The notes: generated from the sequence alone by a model not told the origin. Shown: positions 52,416 to 62,011, counted from the first letter of the stretch. The stretch: DNA of 64,000 nucleotides from Methylobacterium sp. NEAU K (GCF_030700285.1 NZ_JAUYZJ010000024.1:1-64000), one strand, 5' to 3'. Translations and numbers: made by a program.

Positions 52416-53390
52416 TCACTGCGTCCGCATGATCTGGATGACGGCCGGGGTGATGATGACGACGAACAGCACCGGCAGGAAGAACAGGATCATCGGCACG
52501 GTCAGCTTGGGCGGCAGCCCGGCCGCCTTCTTCTCTGCCTCGTTCATGCGCTGGTCGCGGCTCTCCTGGCTCAGCACCCGAAGCGCCTGGCCCACTGGCG
52601 TGCCGTAGCGGTCGGCCTGGATCAGCGCGGTGGCCACGGATTTCACCGGCTCCAGACCCGTGCGCAGGGCGAGGTTCTCGTAGGCCTGCCGCCGGTCGGG
52701 CAGGAACGCCATCTCGGCGGTCATCAGGGCGAGTTCCTCGGCCAGCACCACCGAGGAGGTGGCGATCTCGGTGCTCACCTTTCGGAAGGCATTCTCGATC
52801 GCCATGCCCGACTCGACGCAGATCAGTGTCAGGTCGAGGGCATCCGGCCACGCCCGCCGGATCTCGGTCTGGCGCTTCTTGGCGGTGTTGAGCAGGAACA
52901 GCTCGGGCGCCTTGATGCCCGCATAGGCCGCCCCGATCACCAGTCCGATCCGCACCAGATAGGAGGCGTCGAGCGCCTCCAGCACGAACAGGTAGAACAC
53001 CGCCGCGATCACGGACGCCACCGGGACGATGAGGCGGAAGAACAGGAACGCGGTCTCCGCCCCCTGTCCACGGTAGCCCGCCATCATCAGCTTGCGCTTG
53101 GCCGTGTCGGTGCCGAGCCACCGGCGCAACTGGTACCGGTCGACGATGGACTTCATGTAGGCCTTCGGCGCCACGCGCAGCGCCGCCCGGTCCTTGGCCG
53201 GGTCCACGTGGCGCTCGCGCCGCCGGATGAGTTCGCGCTCGTCGCTGACGAGCTTCATGCGCTTGCTGAGCTTGTCCGTTTCGAAGAAGGGCTGCGCCAC
53301 CGCGAAGGCGGTCGCGGCCGCCGCGATGGCGGTCAGCAGCGTACCCATGAAGCGGGGATCGAACAGCTTCTCCGCGATGGCGTCGATCAT
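52416..53390 (-). CDS. tadC: Tad pilus inner-membrane platform protein TadC
   Basis: A 324-residue type II secretion F-domain protein. The cytoplasmic F domain (DALDLTLICVESGMAIENAF; QALRVLSQESRDQRMNEAEK) is flanked by membrane helices near the N-terminus, at about 135-165 and at the extreme C-terminus (LFFLPVLFVVIITPAVIQIM). With TadB it forms the platform for pilus assembly. Last gene of the cpa/tad operon; 32 bases separate it from tadB. Confidence 0.95.
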   Translation of the reverse strand: MIDAIAEKLFDPRFMGTLLTAIAAAATAFAVAQPFFETDKLSKRMKLVSDERELIRRRERHVDPAKDRAALRVAPKAYMKSIVDRYQLRRWLGTDTAKRKLMMAGYRGQGAETAFLFFRLIVPVASVIAAVFYLFVLEALDASYLVRIGLVIGAAYAGIKAPELFLLNTAKKRQTEIRRAWPDALDLTLICVESGMAIENAFRKVSTEIATSSVVLAEELALMTAEMAFLPDRRQAYENLALRTGLEPVKSVATALIQADRYGTPVGQALRVLSQESRDQRMNEAEKKAAGLPPKLTVPMILFFLPVLFVVIITPAVIQIMRTQ

Positions 53391-53422
53391 GGAACGGGAT
53401 CCGGCAGGACTCGGGACAGGCC

Positions 53423-54421
53423 TCAGAACTCGAAGGCGATCATCTTCTTGATGGTCAGGACGCCGAGCGACATCCAGATGGCCGCCCCCACCAGGGCGAT
53501 CTTGCCGATATCCGTGGTCCAGAGCAGCGAGATGTAGTCCGGGCTGGTCACCGTCGTGATGCCGGCCACCGCGAAGGGCAGGCAGGCGATGATGCCCGCG
53601 GAGGCCTTGGCCTCCATGCTCATCGCCTGGACCTTCCCGCGCATCTTGGCGCGCTCGCGCAACACGACGGAGAGGTTGTTCAGCGCCTCGGACAGGTTGC
53701 CACCCGATTGCTGCTGGATGTTGATCACGATCGCGAAGAAGTTCACCTCGGCGGTCGGTACCCGCTCGAACAGGCGCGAGACCGCCTCGCCCAGCGAGAG
53801 GCCCAGGGCCTGGGTCTCCACCACCGTCTTGAACTCGCTGCGCACCGGCTCCTCCGCCTCGCGCGAGACCATGCGGAAGCAGTCGCCGACCGGGATACCT
53901 GTGCGGATGCCGCGCACCACTACGTCGACCGCGTTGGGCAGCTCCTTGTTGAACTTGGCGATGCGCCGGAGCCGCAGGTGGCGCAGCATCGCGGCCGGCA
54001 GGCCGAAGCCGCCCGCGAAGGCGGCCCCCGCCGCGGCGATCGGACTGTCGGTGATGAGGAAGAGCAGGAGGCCGAGGACGACGCCGCAGCCGGCGGAGAC
54101 CGCGTAGTAGGTCTGCTTCGTCCAGCCGAGGCCGGCGCGGGCGAGCTTCAACTCCACCGTGGCCTTGCTGGCGTTCTTCGCCTTCGCCTCGATCTCGCCC
54201 AAAGTCTTGGCGACCTGCTCGCGCCGGTTGACCGCGACGCCCCGTATCGCCGCCCCGGAGGCCGAGACGCCGATCGACTTCAGGCGCCGGTTCGCCCTCC
54301 GCTCGCCGTCGAGCAGGGGCAGGACCGCCACGTAGGCCACCGCGGCCACCGCGATGCCGATCAGGCCCGCAGCGACGGGCAGGTGGGAAGCGGTCGAGAC
54401 GGGCGCGGCGAGATCCGGCAT
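53423..54421 (-). CDS. tadB: Tad pilus inner-membrane platform protein TadB
   Basis: A 332-residue type II secretion F-domain protein with an N-terminal helix (about 15-35), central helices (about 110-150) and two near the C-terminus. The F domain is clear (LPNAVDVVVRGIRTGIPVGD; NIQQQSGGNLSEALNNLSVV; KMRGKVQAMSMEAKASAGII). It pairs with TadC as the platform for pilin polymerisation by CpaF. It starts only 4 bases after the cpaF stop. Confidence 0.95.
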   Translation of the reverse strand: MPDLAAPVSTASHLPVAAGLIGIAVAAVAYVAVLPLLDGERRANRRLKSIGVSASGAAIRGVAVNRREQVAKTLGEIEAKAKNASKATVELKLARAGLGWTKQTYYAVSAGCGVVLGLLLFLITDSPIAAAGAAFAGGFGLPAAMLRHLRLRRIAKFNKELPNAVDVVVRGIRTGIPVGDCFRMVSREAEEPVRSEFKTVVETQALGLSLGEAVSRLFERVPTAEVNFFAIVINIQQQSGGNLSEALNNLSVVLRERAKMRGKVQAMSMEAKASAGIIACLPFAVAGITTVTSPDYISLLWTTDIGKIALVGAAIWMSLGVLTIKKMIAFEF

Positions 54422-54425
54422 GTGC

Positions 54426-55868
54426 TCACGCTCCGCCGACGATTTCGGCGGCGTCGAGCGCCTCGCCGAGCCGGCGATCCAGGCCGTAATAGCGGGCCCG
54501 CTCCCAGAATTTCGGCCGGCCGACGCCGGTCGAGCGGTGGCGCCCGATCAGCTTCCCGTTCGCGTCCTCGCCGATGACGTCGTAGAGGAAGATGTCCTGC
54601 GTGGTGATGACCTCGCCCTCCATGCCCAGCACCTCGGTGATGTGGGTGATCCGCCGGGAGCCGTCGCGCAGGCGCATCGCCTGGATCACCACGTCGATCG
54701 AGCCGCAGATCATCTCGCGCAGGGTCTTCGAGGGCAGCGTGAAGCCGCCCATCGAGATCATGGATTCGATGCGCGACAGGCACTCGCGGGGGCTGTTGGC
54801 GTGGAGCGTGCCCATCGAGCCGTCGTGGCCGGTGTTCATCGCCTGGAGCAGGTCGAAGGCCTCGGGTCCGCGCACCTCGCCGACGATGATCCGCTCGGGC
54901 CGCATGCGCAGGCAGTTCTTGACGAGGTCGCGCATGGTGACCTGGCCCTGGCCCTCCATGTTCGGCGGCCGCGTCTCCAGGCGGACGACGTGCGGCTGCT
55001 GGAGCTGCAGCTCGGCCGCGTCCTCGCAGGTGATGACCCGCTCGTCATGCTCGATGAAGGCTGTGAGGCAGTTCAGCAGGGTGGTCTTGCCCGAGCCCGT
55101 GCCGCCCGAGATGACGACGTTGCAGCGCGACCGGCCTATGATCTTCAGCACCTCCGCGCCCTCCGGGGAGATCGCCCCGAAGCGTACGAGCTGTTCGAGG
55201 GTGAGCTTGTCCTTCTTGAACTTGCGGATCGTCAGCGCCGGGCCGTCGATGGCGAGCGGCGGCGCGATCACGTTCACGCGCGAGCCGTCCGGCAGGCGCG
55301 CGTCGCAGATCGGCGAGGCGTCGTCCACGCGCCGCCCGACCTGGCTGACGATGCGCTGGCAGATGTTCATCAGCTGCTGGTTGTCGCGGAAGCGGACGTT
55401 GGTCAGCTGGATCTTGCCGTCGACCTCGATGAAGGTCCGGTTGGCGCCGTTGACCATGATGTCGGCGATGTCGTCGCGGGCGAGCAGCGGTTCCAGCGGG
55501 CCGTAGCCCAGCACGTCGTTGCAGATGTCGTCGAGCAGTTCCTCCTGCTCGGCGATCGACAGGACGATGTTCTTGAGCCCGATGATCTCCGTGACGATGT
55601 CGCGGATCTCTTCGCGGGCGGTCTCGGCGTCGAGGCGCGAGAGCTGCGTGAGGTCGATCGCCTCGATCAGCGCGCCGAAGATCAGGCTCTTGGTGCGGTA
55701 ATAGTCTTCGGACCGGATGTTCTCGACGACCGCCGGGACGACCGGCCCCGGGCGCTTGGCCGGCGGCGAAGCGTCGCGCGGGGCGGGCGCGGCCGGCATC
55801 GCGGCCCGCGGCTGCGGGACCGGCGCTGGGGCCGTCGGGGCGGCGCCGGTCTGTCTCCTACCGAACAT
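54426..55868 (-). CDS. cpaF: Tad pilus assembly ATPase CpaF/TadA
   Basis: A 480-residue type II/IV secretion ATPase powering pilus assembly and retraction. A Pro/Ala-rich N-terminus (residues 8-45) precedes the N-terminal domain; the P-loop GGTGSGKTT is at 255-263. The Asp box, Walker B and His box regions follow (RPERIIVGEVRGPEAFDLLQ; MNTGHDGSMGTLHANSPREC). It fits the normal length. It lies 57 bases downstream of cpaE. Confidence 0.97.
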   Translation of the reverse strand: MFGRRQTGAAPTAPAPVPQPRAAMPAAPAPRDASPPAKRPGPVVPAVVENIRSEDYYRTKSLIFGALIEAIDLTQLSRLDAETAREEIRDIVTEIIGLKNIVLSIAEQEELLDDICNDVLGYGPLEPLLARDDIADIMVNGANRTFIEVDGKIQLTNVRFRDNQQLMNICQRIVSQVGRRVDDASPICDARLPDGSRVNVIAPPLAIDGPALTIRKFKKDKLTLEQLVRFGAISPEGAEVLKIIGRSRCNVVISGGTGSGKTTLLNCLTAFIEHDERVITCEDAAELQLQQPHVVRLETRPPNMEGQGQVTMRDLVKNCLRMRPERIIVGEVRGPEAFDLLQAMNTGHDGSMGTLHANSPRECLSRIESMISMGGFTLPSKTLREMICGSIDVVIQAMRLRDGSRRITHITEVLGMEGEVITTQDIFLYDVIGEDANGKLIGRHRSTGVGRPKFWERARYYGLDRRLGEALDAAEIVGGA

Positions 55869-55925
55869 GGGCCAGATCCTCGGCGCTTCCCTGAGGAATC
55901 GTTCCGGCGAAGGTGCCGCGCCGCA

Positions 55926-57170
55926 TCACGAGGCCTTGCGGCCGGCGAGCTTGGCGAGCAGCGGCTCCAGCAGGCTCGCCCGGCCGCGCCGGGTTTCCGG
56001 GCGCCCGAGGGTGGCCGCCGCGAGGTCGTTGAACAGCTCCGCCACCTTCGATCCGGCCTGGATCTCGGCGATCATCTGGCCGTTGTTGGCGGCGGTGCCG
56101 AACAGCGCCGGCTCGAACGGGATCGTGGTGGCGATCGGCGCCTCCAGGGCCTTGGCGAATTCGGCCGTGCCGATCTCGGGCCGCTTGGGCATGCCGACGC
56201 CGTTGAGTAGGACCCGGGGCGGCTGGTCGTTCGGGCGCCCGTGCTTGAGTGCCCCGATCAGGTTCTTGGCGTTGCGCAGGCAGGCGAGGTCGGGGCCCGC
56301 GACGATCAGGATCTCGTCCGCCGCCGTGAGGACGCGTTTCGACCACGCGCTCCATTGGTGCGGAATGTCGAGGACCACGCAGGGCACGCTCGCGCGCAGG
56401 TATTCGATCAGGGCGTCGAAGGCCGGCTCCGACAGGTCGATGGTCCGGTCGAGGCTCGCGGGGGCCGAGAGCAGGCTGAGGTTGTCGCTGCATTTCGACA
56501 GGAGCCGCTCGACCAGCGCCGAATCCAGGCGCTCGGGGGCGAAGACCGCCTCGGCGATGCCCTGCGGCGGATCCTGGTTGAAGTTGAGCGAGGCCGTGCC
56601 GAAGGCGATGTCGAGATCGGCGATCACCGTCTGGACGCCCTGGCTCCGGGCGATCGACCACGCGAAATTGTGCGCCACCGTCGAGGCGCCGATGCCGCCC
56701 TTGACGCCGTAGACCGCTACCGTGCGGCCCACCGGCTTGACGCCGGGCGCCGTGAACAGGTCTGAGATCGCCGCGATCAGGGTCAGCGGCTCGACCGGCG
56801 CGATCAGGTAGTCGGACACCCCGCGCTGGATCAACTGGCGGTAGAGCATCACGTCGTTGAGGTGGCCGATAACCAGGACGCGGGTGCCTTCGTCGCAGAC
56901 CTCCGCCAGGGCATCGAGGCACTCGACCGGCTTCGAGCGCACGCCCTGCGTCTCGATGACGATGACGTTGGGCGTTGGCGCGTGGCGATAGGCCTCGATC
57001 GCGGCGGCGCCGCCCCCCATCCGGACCTTGACCTGTGCCTTCTGCATGCGCCGGTCGAGGGCGGCGCCCTCGATCATCGCGGCGGTCTCGCTGGTCTCGC
57101 AAAAGGCCTGGATCGTGATCCGGGGCACCGGGGCGATCGTGCGCTCAGATGTCTCGGACAGGTCCGCCAT
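55926..57170 (-). CDS. cpaE: Pilus assembly protein CpaE/TadZ (ParA-like, degenerate Walker A)
   Basis: A 414-residue protein. Residues about 18-140 are a receiver-like domain (VIVIETQG; YRQLIQRGVSDYLIAPVEP), followed by a MinD/ParA-like ATPase domain. The deviant Walker A reads KGGIGAST (157-164), without the lysine that contacts the phosphates, as in some TadZ proteins. It localises the pilus machine, usually to a pole. I start at ATG 57170 (MADLSETSER); a longer frame upstream looks non-conserved. Confidence 0.92.
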   Translation of the reverse strand: MADLSETSERTIAPVPRITIQAFCETSETAAMIEGAALDRRMQKAQVKVRMGGGAAAIEAYRHAPTPNVIVIETQGVRSKPVECLDALAEVCDEGTRVLVIGHLNDVMLYRQLIQRGVSDYLIAPVEPLTLIAAISDLFTAPGVKPVGRTVAVYGVKGGIGASTVAHNFAWSIARSQGVQTVIADLDIAFGTASLNFNQDPPQGIAEAVFAPERLDSALVERLLSKCSDNLSLLSAPASLDRTIDLSEPAFDALIEYLRASVPCVVLDIPHQWSAWSKRVLTAADEILIVAGPDLACLRNAKNLIGALKHGRPNDQPPRVLLNGVGMPKRPEIGTAEFAKALEAPIATTIPFEPALFGTAANNGQMIAEIQAGSKVAELFNDLAAATLGRPETRRGRASLLEPLLAKLAGRKAS

Positions 57171-57271
57171 GACGGCACTTTCGGGTTCGTGTTCGGGTCG
57201 CGGCGTTCGAGGTGGAGCCAAGAAGGGCCGGCGTCAGGTCTGGCCGCCGACCTTCCGCAGTGCCGAGAGTC

Positions 57272-58063
57272 TTAGTTGCTCACCTGGGACTTGACGGCGG
57301 TCTGACCATCTTGACGCCATGTGGTTGACGGATCCTTGCCGTCCCGCAATTGACCGATGTCCCGGACCCGCTTCACGGTATCGATTCGGCCCTCGGGGCG
57401 GCCGCGCACAAGATCGACCGGATCCGCGACCTGGGCGGCCAGCGTCGCCTGCGTGGCGCAGCCGAGATTCCAGCTCGGCCGGTTGCTGTAATCGTACAGG
57501 AAGCTGCTGGTCCCGAGATCCTGGGGCCAGAGCCCGCATTGGTCGGCCACCTTGGCCTGCATGCGCTGGAAGCTCAGCCGGATCGGCGCGGCCAGGCCGG
57601 GCGCTGCGACCGGGTAGGCGGTCACGGCGATCTCGCGGGCGCCGACACCGTCCTCGGTGCTGCGCCGGCTCAAGCCGGCGGCCGTGCGCTCGATGGAGGC
57701 CGCCTGGGCCGGCGGCAGGCCCCGGGGCACCTCCATGAGGATGCCGCCGCGGCCGTAGCGGCGATATTCCAGCATGAAGGCGTCGATATCGGCGGCTTGG
57801 CGCGGGTCGAGATGTCCGGGACCGGTGGCGAAAACGTCGAGGCTGCGGGTGCCGTCGGCCAGCACGATCGGGTGCCGCGTGCGGTAATCCGAGATGTCGA
57901 TCGCCCCGGTGGTGGCGGGCTCGCCCTTGCACCCGGCCGCGAGCGCGCCGAGCGTGCAGGCAGCCAGGAGGCCGCCCAAGCGGCAGCCCCTGCGGCTGCC
58001 GGCGCGTGGCCGGGACTGCGCGGCGGTGCGGCGGGGCGGGGCGGGCGGGTTAGGTCCGGTCAT
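57272..58063 (-). CDS. cpaD: Pilus assembly lipoprotein CpaD
   Basis: A 263-residue predicted lipoprotein: a basic, Pro/Arg-rich N-terminus, a hydrophobic stretch and a lipobox (GALAAGC, lipidated C45). The mature part has the CpaD pattern (YRTRHPIVLADGTRSLDVF near the start; DQCGLWPQDLGT and the NLGCATQATLAAQVADPVDL segment near the end). CpaD supports secretin assembly in the outer membrane. It starts 38 bases after the cpaC stop. Confidence 0.92.
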   Translation of the reverse strand: MTGPNPPAPPRRTAAQSRPRAGSRRGCRLGGLLAACTLGALAAGCKGEPATTGAIDISDYRTRHPIVLADGTRSLDVFATGPGHLDPRQAADIDAFMLEYRRYGRGGILMEVPRGLPPAQAASIERTAAGLSRRSTEDGVGAREIAVTAYPVAAPGLAAPIRLSFQRMQAKVADQCGLWPQDLGTSSFLYDYSNRPSWNLGCATQATLAAQVADPVDLVRGRPEGRIDTVKRVRDIGQLRDGKDPSTTWRQDGQTAVKSQVSN

Positions 58064-58101
58064 GGATCCGATCCTGAGGGCGGGACGCCGTGGCGGGGCC
58101 A

Positions 58102-59694
58102 CTACTCGACGATGAAGCCGACGCGGCCGCGATACGTGCGCCCGAGCGGGGCCGCGCCGACCTTGCCGTAGAGGCGGTTGATCTGTCCGAGCAGCACGGC
58201 CTGCCCGTCTGTGGCGTCGACGAAGTTGTCGTCGGGCCGGGCCACCTGCCTGGGCTCCATCGCCCGGGCGATGTAGGGGGTGCACATGATCATCAGCTCG
58301 GTCTCCTGGCGCTGGTAGTCCCGGGACCGGAACAGCGCGCCGAGGATCGGCAGGTTGATCAGGCCGGGCAGGCCGGAGATCGCCTGCTTGTTCACCTGCT
58401 GGATCAGGCCGGCGGTCATCATCACGCCGCCCGAGGGCAGCTCGACGGTGGTCTCGGAGCGGCGCACCCGGGTACCGGGCACCGCCACCGTCGAATTGCC
58501 GACTGTGTAGTTGAAGCTCTGCTGCGGATCGATCTCGGTCACGTCGGTCGCCACGCGGATCGAGATCCGGTTGTCGGCCAGCACCACGGGGGTGAAGGAC
58601 AGGGCGACGCCGTAGGGCTTGAAGGTGATTCCGGGCGTGCACACGCCGCCGACCGCGCAGGCGGCCGAGGAGGGAACCGGGAACTCGCCGCCCGCCAGGA
58701 ACTTCGCGGCCTCGCCGGAGATCGCGGTCAGCGTCGGCTCGGCCAGGATGCGTGAGACGCCCGCCTGCTCGAAGGCCTTCAGGGTCGCCTGCAGGGAGAA
58801 GCCTCCTGCCTGCACCGACGCCTGGATCTGGTTGCCGCTAGGGGTGCTGCCGCCGGTGATCGGGAAAGGCAGGGTGTTGGTCAGCACGTTCGGCACCATG
58901 GCGGGCACCAGCGTCGCCGAGGCGGTTCCGGCATTGACGAGCTGCTGACCGAGTGTTCCCACCGGATTCAGCGCCGACCAATTGCCGGTCATGTTGATCC
59001 CGAACTGCTTCAGGACGTTGCGGGACACCTCGACCACGGTGACGCGTAGCATCACCTGATCCTTGTTGCGGATCGTGAGGTTGTTGATCACCGCGCCCCG
59101 CGCCCCGGCCGAGACGCCGCCGCTCGGAGCCCCCGAGGCGGCGCCGGCGCTGCCCAGCCCCACGAAGGCGTTGGCGATGTCGATCGCCTGCTGGGCGTCC
59201 GAGGACGAATTGACCGAGCCCGAGAGCAGCACCGAGGCGCCCGAGGAGCGCACGTCGAATCGCCCGCCCGGGATGCTCTGGCCGAGCAGCTCGCGCAGGG
59301 TCCCGAGGTTGAGGTCGCGGGCCACGGTCACGTCGAGGGCGGCGATCTGGCGGCCCTCGGCATCCATGATGAAGATGGAGGTCGCGCCGTCGGCCATGCC
59401 GATCACGAACACCTTCCGGGTCGAGCGCACCACCGCGTTGGCGACCGCCGGGTTGGCGACGAACACCTCCTTGGCGTCGCGGGGGAGGTCGACGATCACG
59501 GAGCGGCCGGCGGTCAGCTCCACCCGTCGGGTCGAGGCGGATTCCGCGGAGCCCACGGCGAGCACCGGCGCGGGGCCCAGCGACGGGCGCTCCTGCGCGA
59601 GGGTCGGCCCGTTCACCAGGGCGAGCAGGGCGAGGGCGCGCGCCGGGCGGCGGACCACGCGGGAGAGGGTCGGCTGGGCGGTCATGGGCTTCAC
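58102..59694 (-). CDS. cpaC: Pilus secretin CpaC/RcpA
   Basis: A 530-residue outer-membrane secretin forming the pilus channel. After a signal peptide (ending PTLAQE at about residue 35) comes the pilus-type N-domain (GRSVIVDLPRDAKEVFVANP...), a BON-like region, and the secretin domain (FGINMTGNWSALNP; GEAAKFLAGGEFPVP; ETTVELPSGGVMMTAGLIQQ; PILGALFRSRDYQRQETELM). GTG 59694 overlaps the cpaB stop by four bases (GTGA); ATG 59685 is an alternative three codons later. Confidence 0.95.
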   Translation of the reverse strand: MKPMTAQPTLSRVVRRPARALALLALVNGPTLAQERPSLGPAPVLAVGSAESASTRRVELTAGRSVIVDLPRDAKEVFVANPAVANAVVRSTRKVFVIGMADGATSIFIMDAEGRQIAALDVTVARDLNLGTLRELLGQSIPGGRFDVRSSGASVLLSGSVNSSSDAQQAIDIANAFVGLGSAGAASGAPSGGVSAGARGAVINNLTIRNKDQVMLRVTVVEVSRNVLKQFGINMTGNWSALNPVGTLGQQLVNAGTASATLVPAMVPNVLTNTLPFPITGGSTPSGNQIQASVQAGGFSLQATLKAFEQAGVSRILAEPTLTAISGEAAKFLAGGEFPVPSSAACAVGGVCTPGITFKPYGVALSFTPVVLADNRISIRVATDVTEIDPQQSFNYTVGNSTVAVPGTRVRRSETTVELPSGGVMMTAGLIQQVNKQAISGLPGLINLPILGALFRSRDYQRQETELMIMCTPYIARAMEPRQVARPDDNFVDATDGQAVLLGQINRLYGKVGAAPLGRTYRGRVGFIVE

Positions 59695-60506
59695 GGCGTC
59701 TGCTGCCGCGCGACGCCGAAGCGCACGACGGTCAAGGCGGGTTCGGGCATCTGCGCCATCGATGAATCAGCCTGCTGCGTCTCGGGCGGCCGCCCCGCAT
59801 CCGCGAGGCTGCGCAGCGCGAGCGAGAGGGAGCCGACCTTCTGGGCCAGCGTGAGGGTCTCCGCCTGGGCGGGCGTGACGGCGAGCGTCGCGGTATCGCC
59901 GGTGACGACGTTGGTGCCGTTCTTCTCCTGGATCAGCGGGCCGATCGCCAGGACGCGGATGTCCGTCAGGATGGTCTGGGAGAGCTGGACCTCGCCGTTG
60001 TTCGCGCGCGAGCTGGCGTCGTCCCGGAAGGTGCGGATCACGTCGACGCGGTCGTTGGGCAGGATGAAGCCGCCGGCCGAGTTGGTGCCGCGGCTGTCGG
60101 TGGTGATGGCGACCGCGCGCATCCCGGACGGCAGGATCGCCGCCATGAACCCACTCTCCGGACGCACCAGCTTCTGTGCGCGAATCGGCTCGCCCGCCAG
60201 GAAGCCCGAGCGCACGGAGGCGCCCACGGTCTCGTCGAGGGCCTTCGGGTTGTCCTTGCGGCTGATGTAGCCCGCCGTCATGGCGCCGTCCGGCCAGGGC
60301 TGCCAGCGCAGGTCCGCGGCCCGTAGCACCTGGCCCATCGGCATGTCGGCGGCGGCCACGAGCACCTCCGTCATCGGAGGGGCCGGCGGCAGCTCGACCT
60401 TCGGTGCCGGGGGCGGCGGGGGCGGATCGCCGCCGCTCATCAGGAACGCCGCCCCGCTGCCCGCCGCGAGGGCGATGCCGAGGACGGCGAGACGGGCTGG
60501 TTTCAT
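59691..60506 (-). CDS. cpaB: Pilus assembly protein CpaB/RcpC
   Basis: A 271-residue exported protein, the first gene of the operon. The N-terminal signal anchor (LAVLGIALAAGSGAAFLMSG) and Pro-rich linker (GDPPPPPPAPKVELPPAP) are followed by a SAF domain (VLVAAADMPMGQVLRAADLR, then SGFLAGEPIRAQKLV) and the RcpC-type region (LPSGMRAVAITTDSRGTNSA; ILPNDRVDVIRTF). It is thought to modulate the secretin in the periplasm. Confidence 0.94.
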   Translation of the reverse strand: MKPARLAVLGIALAAGSGAAFLMSGGDPPPPPPAPKVELPPAPPMTEVLVAAADMPMGQVLRAADLRWQPWPDGAMTAGYISRKDNPKALDETVGASVRSGFLAGEPIRAQKLVRPESGFMAAILPSGMRAVAITTDSRGTNSAGGFILPNDRVDVIRTFRDDASSRANNGEVQLSQTILTDIRVLAIGPLIQEKNGTNVVTGDTATLAVTPAQAETLTLAQKVGSLSLALRSLADAGRPPETQQADSSMAQMPEPALTVVRFGVARQQTP

Positions 60507-60766
60507 CGCATCGCCACGCGCCGAAGACGGCCGAATTGCCGTCCATGACCAAACCCTGCGCGGCCATTCGTGTAATTATGGTTAAGGTATTATAACCCGA
60601 CCGCGGCTCCCCGGTCCGGAAACGGGGCGGTCTCCCGGCGCAGGTCACAACCCGCGCGATCTTTCAGGGACTTGCCGGCCTCGACCGTGGTGCTGTCTTC
60701 ACCCGTGCAATAGTGTGTTCCCCGATCCGCCTCAGAAGCGGACGCTCGGATCATCCAGGGGGAGAC
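60507..60766. promoter_or_regulatory. Divergent control region between cpaB and the solute-binding protein gene
   Basis: 260 bases with an AT-rich core (60570-60597) containing, on the minus strand, TATAAT and a TTAACC half-site close by. The pilus operon promoter most likely lies here. A CtrA-like pair can be written only with a 6-base rather than 7-base spacer, so I do not call a CtrA box. Confidence 0.35.
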
Positions 60767-62011
60767 ATGATCAGGACATTTGGCGGCGCGGTTCTTGCGA
60801 CGGCCGTTGCGGCGGCGGCGCTCGGTTCCGGGCCGGCGGCCGCCCAGTCTGGGGCGGCCGGCGCCTTCTCGGGCAACGCGGTGCGCATCGGCGTGCTCAA
60901 CGACCAGTCCGGGCTCTACGCGGAGTTCGGCGGCCAGGGCTCGGTAGAGGCCGCCCGGATGGCGGTTGAGGATTTCGGCGGCACGGTCGCGGGCATGCCG
61001 ATCGAGATCCTCTCGGCAGACCACCAGAACAAGCCCGACATCGCCTCGGCGATCGCCCGGCAATGGTACGACCGCGACGGCGTCGACGCGATCATGGAGC
61101 TGACCACCTCCTCGGTGGCCCTCGCCGTCCAGGGCCTGTCCCGAGAGAAGAAGAAGATCACCATCACCACCGGGGCGGCCTCCAGCGACCTCACCGGCAA
61201 GGCCTGCACGCCCTACGGCTACCACTGGGCCTACGACACGCGGGCGCTGGCGGTCGGCACCGGCGGCGCGCTGACCCGGGCCGGCGGCGACACGTGGTTC
61301 TTCCTCACTGCCGACTACGCGTTCGGATCGGCGCTGGAGGCCGACACCAGCCGGGTCGTGACAGCCAACGGCGGCAAGGTCGTGGGCAGCGTGCGCCATC
61401 CGCTGTCGAACCAGGACTTCTCCTCGTTCCTGCTCCAGGCGCAGGGCTCGAAGGCGAAGGTGATCGGGCTCGCCAATGCCGGCCTCGACACCTCGAACTC
61501 GATCAAGCAGGCGGCCGAATACGGCATCGTCGAGGGCGGCCAGAAGCTCGCGGCCCTGCTGTTCACCCTCTCGGAGGTGCACGGGCTCGGCCTCAAGGTC
61601 GCGCAGGGACTGACCCTTACGGAGGGCTGGTACTGGGATGCCAACGACGAGACCCGCGCTTTCGGGCAGCGCTACATGAAGCGCACCGGCCGGATGCCGA
61701 ACATGATCCAGGCCGGCACCTACTCGGCGGTGCTGTCCTACCTCAAGGCCGTCAAGGCCGCCGGCACCGACGAGACCGAGGCGGTCAACACCAAGCTCAA
61801 GGCGCTGCCGGTGGACGACGTGTTCGCCCATGGCGGCACGGTGCAGCCGAACGGCCGCATGGTGCACGACATGTACCTGTTCGAGGTGAAGAAGCCGGCC
61901 GAATCGAAGGGCCCGTGGGACCTCTATCGGCAACTGGCGACCATCCCCGGCAAGGAAGCCTACGCCACGCCGGCCGAGAGCGGTTGTCCGCTGACGGCGG
62001 CGGCGAAGTAG
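60767..62011 (+). CDS. ABC transporter substrate-binding protein (branched-chain amino acid/urea type)
   Basis: A 414-residue periplasmic binding protein of the LivJ-like Peripla_BP_6 family. The signal peptide ends GPAAAQS (about residue 28); the mature part opens VRIGVLNDQSGLYAEFGGQG and has ADHQNKPDIASAIARQWYDR and LTTSSVALAVQGL. GGGGGAGA precedes ATG 60767. No permease or ATPase genes follow, so it is an orphan or works with a distant transporter. Paralogues in methylotrophs may bind aromatic acids or alcohol-related ligands; the ligand is unknown. Confidence 0.92.
   Translation: MIRTFGGAVLATAVAAAALGSGPAAAQSGAAGAFSGNAVRIGVLNDQSGLYAEFGGQGSVEAARMAVEDFGGTVAGMPIEILSADHQNKPDIASAIARQWYDRDGVDAIMELTTSSVALAVQGLSREKKKITITTGAASSDLTGKACTPYGYHWAYDTRALAVGTGGALTRAGGDTWFFLTADYAFGSALEADTSRVVTANGGKVVGSVRHPLSNQDFSSFLLQAQGSKAKVIGLANAGLDTSNSIKQAAEYGIVEGGQKLAALLFTLSEVHGLGLKVAQGLTLTEGWYWDANDETRAFGQRYMKRTGRMPNMIQAGTYSAVLSYLKAVKAAGTDETEAVNTKLKALPVDDVFAHGGTVQPNGRMVHDMYLFEVKKPAESKGPWDLYRQLATIPGKEAYATPAESGCPLTAAAK

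Noticed and set aside
60570-60597. CtrA box upstream of cpaB
   Set aside because: TTAT and TTAACC are present on the minus strand but with a 6-base spacer and an imperfect left half, so it does not meet the TTAA-N7-TTAA consensus.
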